A stretch of 6,071 bases of DNA from assembly GCA_029864165.1 (NCBI GenBank), contig JAOTTZ010000129.1:1-6071 (forward strand). The letters are read 5' to 3'. Below are positions 6,071 through 6,071 of this stretch, in pieces; positions within the stretch are counted from its first letter, which is position 1, and every line of letters starts with the position of its first letter. Source of the stretch: Burkholderiaceae bacterium (GTDB lineage: Bacteria > Pseudomonadota > Gammaproteobacteria > Burkholderiales > Burkholderiaceae_C). Below the pieces are notes generated by a model. It worked only from the letters and a program-made list of their open reading frames with translations, did no database searches and was not told the DNA's origin. The position numbers and the translations under genes are program-made.

Positions 6071-6071
6071 C

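Noticed and set aside
1..6071. CRISPR array, tRNA/rRNA, insertion sequence, phage or defence genes
   Set aside because: Looked for and not seen. The only tandem repeats are coding repeats in the histone-like gene, and no transposase, cloverleaf or spacer-repeat pattern was recognised.

Overview
The window reads as chromosomal DNA from a betaproteobacterium, most likely order Burkholderiales and probably a Comamonadaceae-like lineage. This rests on remembered family features, not a search. The NrdA tail (…FCAIDSPDCEACQ), the long Ala/Ser-rich N-terminus and GGALSWD end of NrdB, the Lys/Ala/Pro histone H1-like protein ending in a WPFP motif, and the PurC sequence all have that character. Base composition is moderately G+C-rich, and all four complete genes lie on the + strand.

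Layout. (1) Bases 1-1494 are the C-terminal half of nrdA, the large subunit of class Ia ribonucleotide reductase, cut off by the left edge. (2) A 191-base gap holds a candidate sigma70-type promoter and a perfect GTGTTGT/ACAACAC inverted repeat. (3) nrdB, the radical-bearing small subunit, occupies 1686-2936. (4) A 224-base non-coding gap contains four short palindromic elements. (5) A histone H1-like, Lys/Ala-rich DNA-binding protein lies at 3161-3598. It is built from five 11-residue repeats followed by three 15-residue repeats and is closed by a strong rho-independent terminator at 3621-3646. (6) purC (SAICAR synthase, purine synthesis) is at 3783-4703, with no visible Shine-Dalgarno sequence. 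(7) Five bases later an unrecognised helical-repeat (TPR-like) protein begins, at 4709-5815. (8) The last ~300 bases contain overlapping inverted repeats and, on the minus strand, what may be a frameshifted 3' end of a convergent gene running off the right edge.

The window is mostly housekeeping: dNTP supply (nrdAB), nucleoid packaging (histone-like protein) and purine synthesis (purC). The terminator separates the nrd-histone block from the purC-TPR block. No mobile element, RNA gene, CRISPR array or defence system was recognised. The least explained parts are the TPR-like gene coupled to purC, the right-end minus-strand remnant, and the structured gap before the histone gene.
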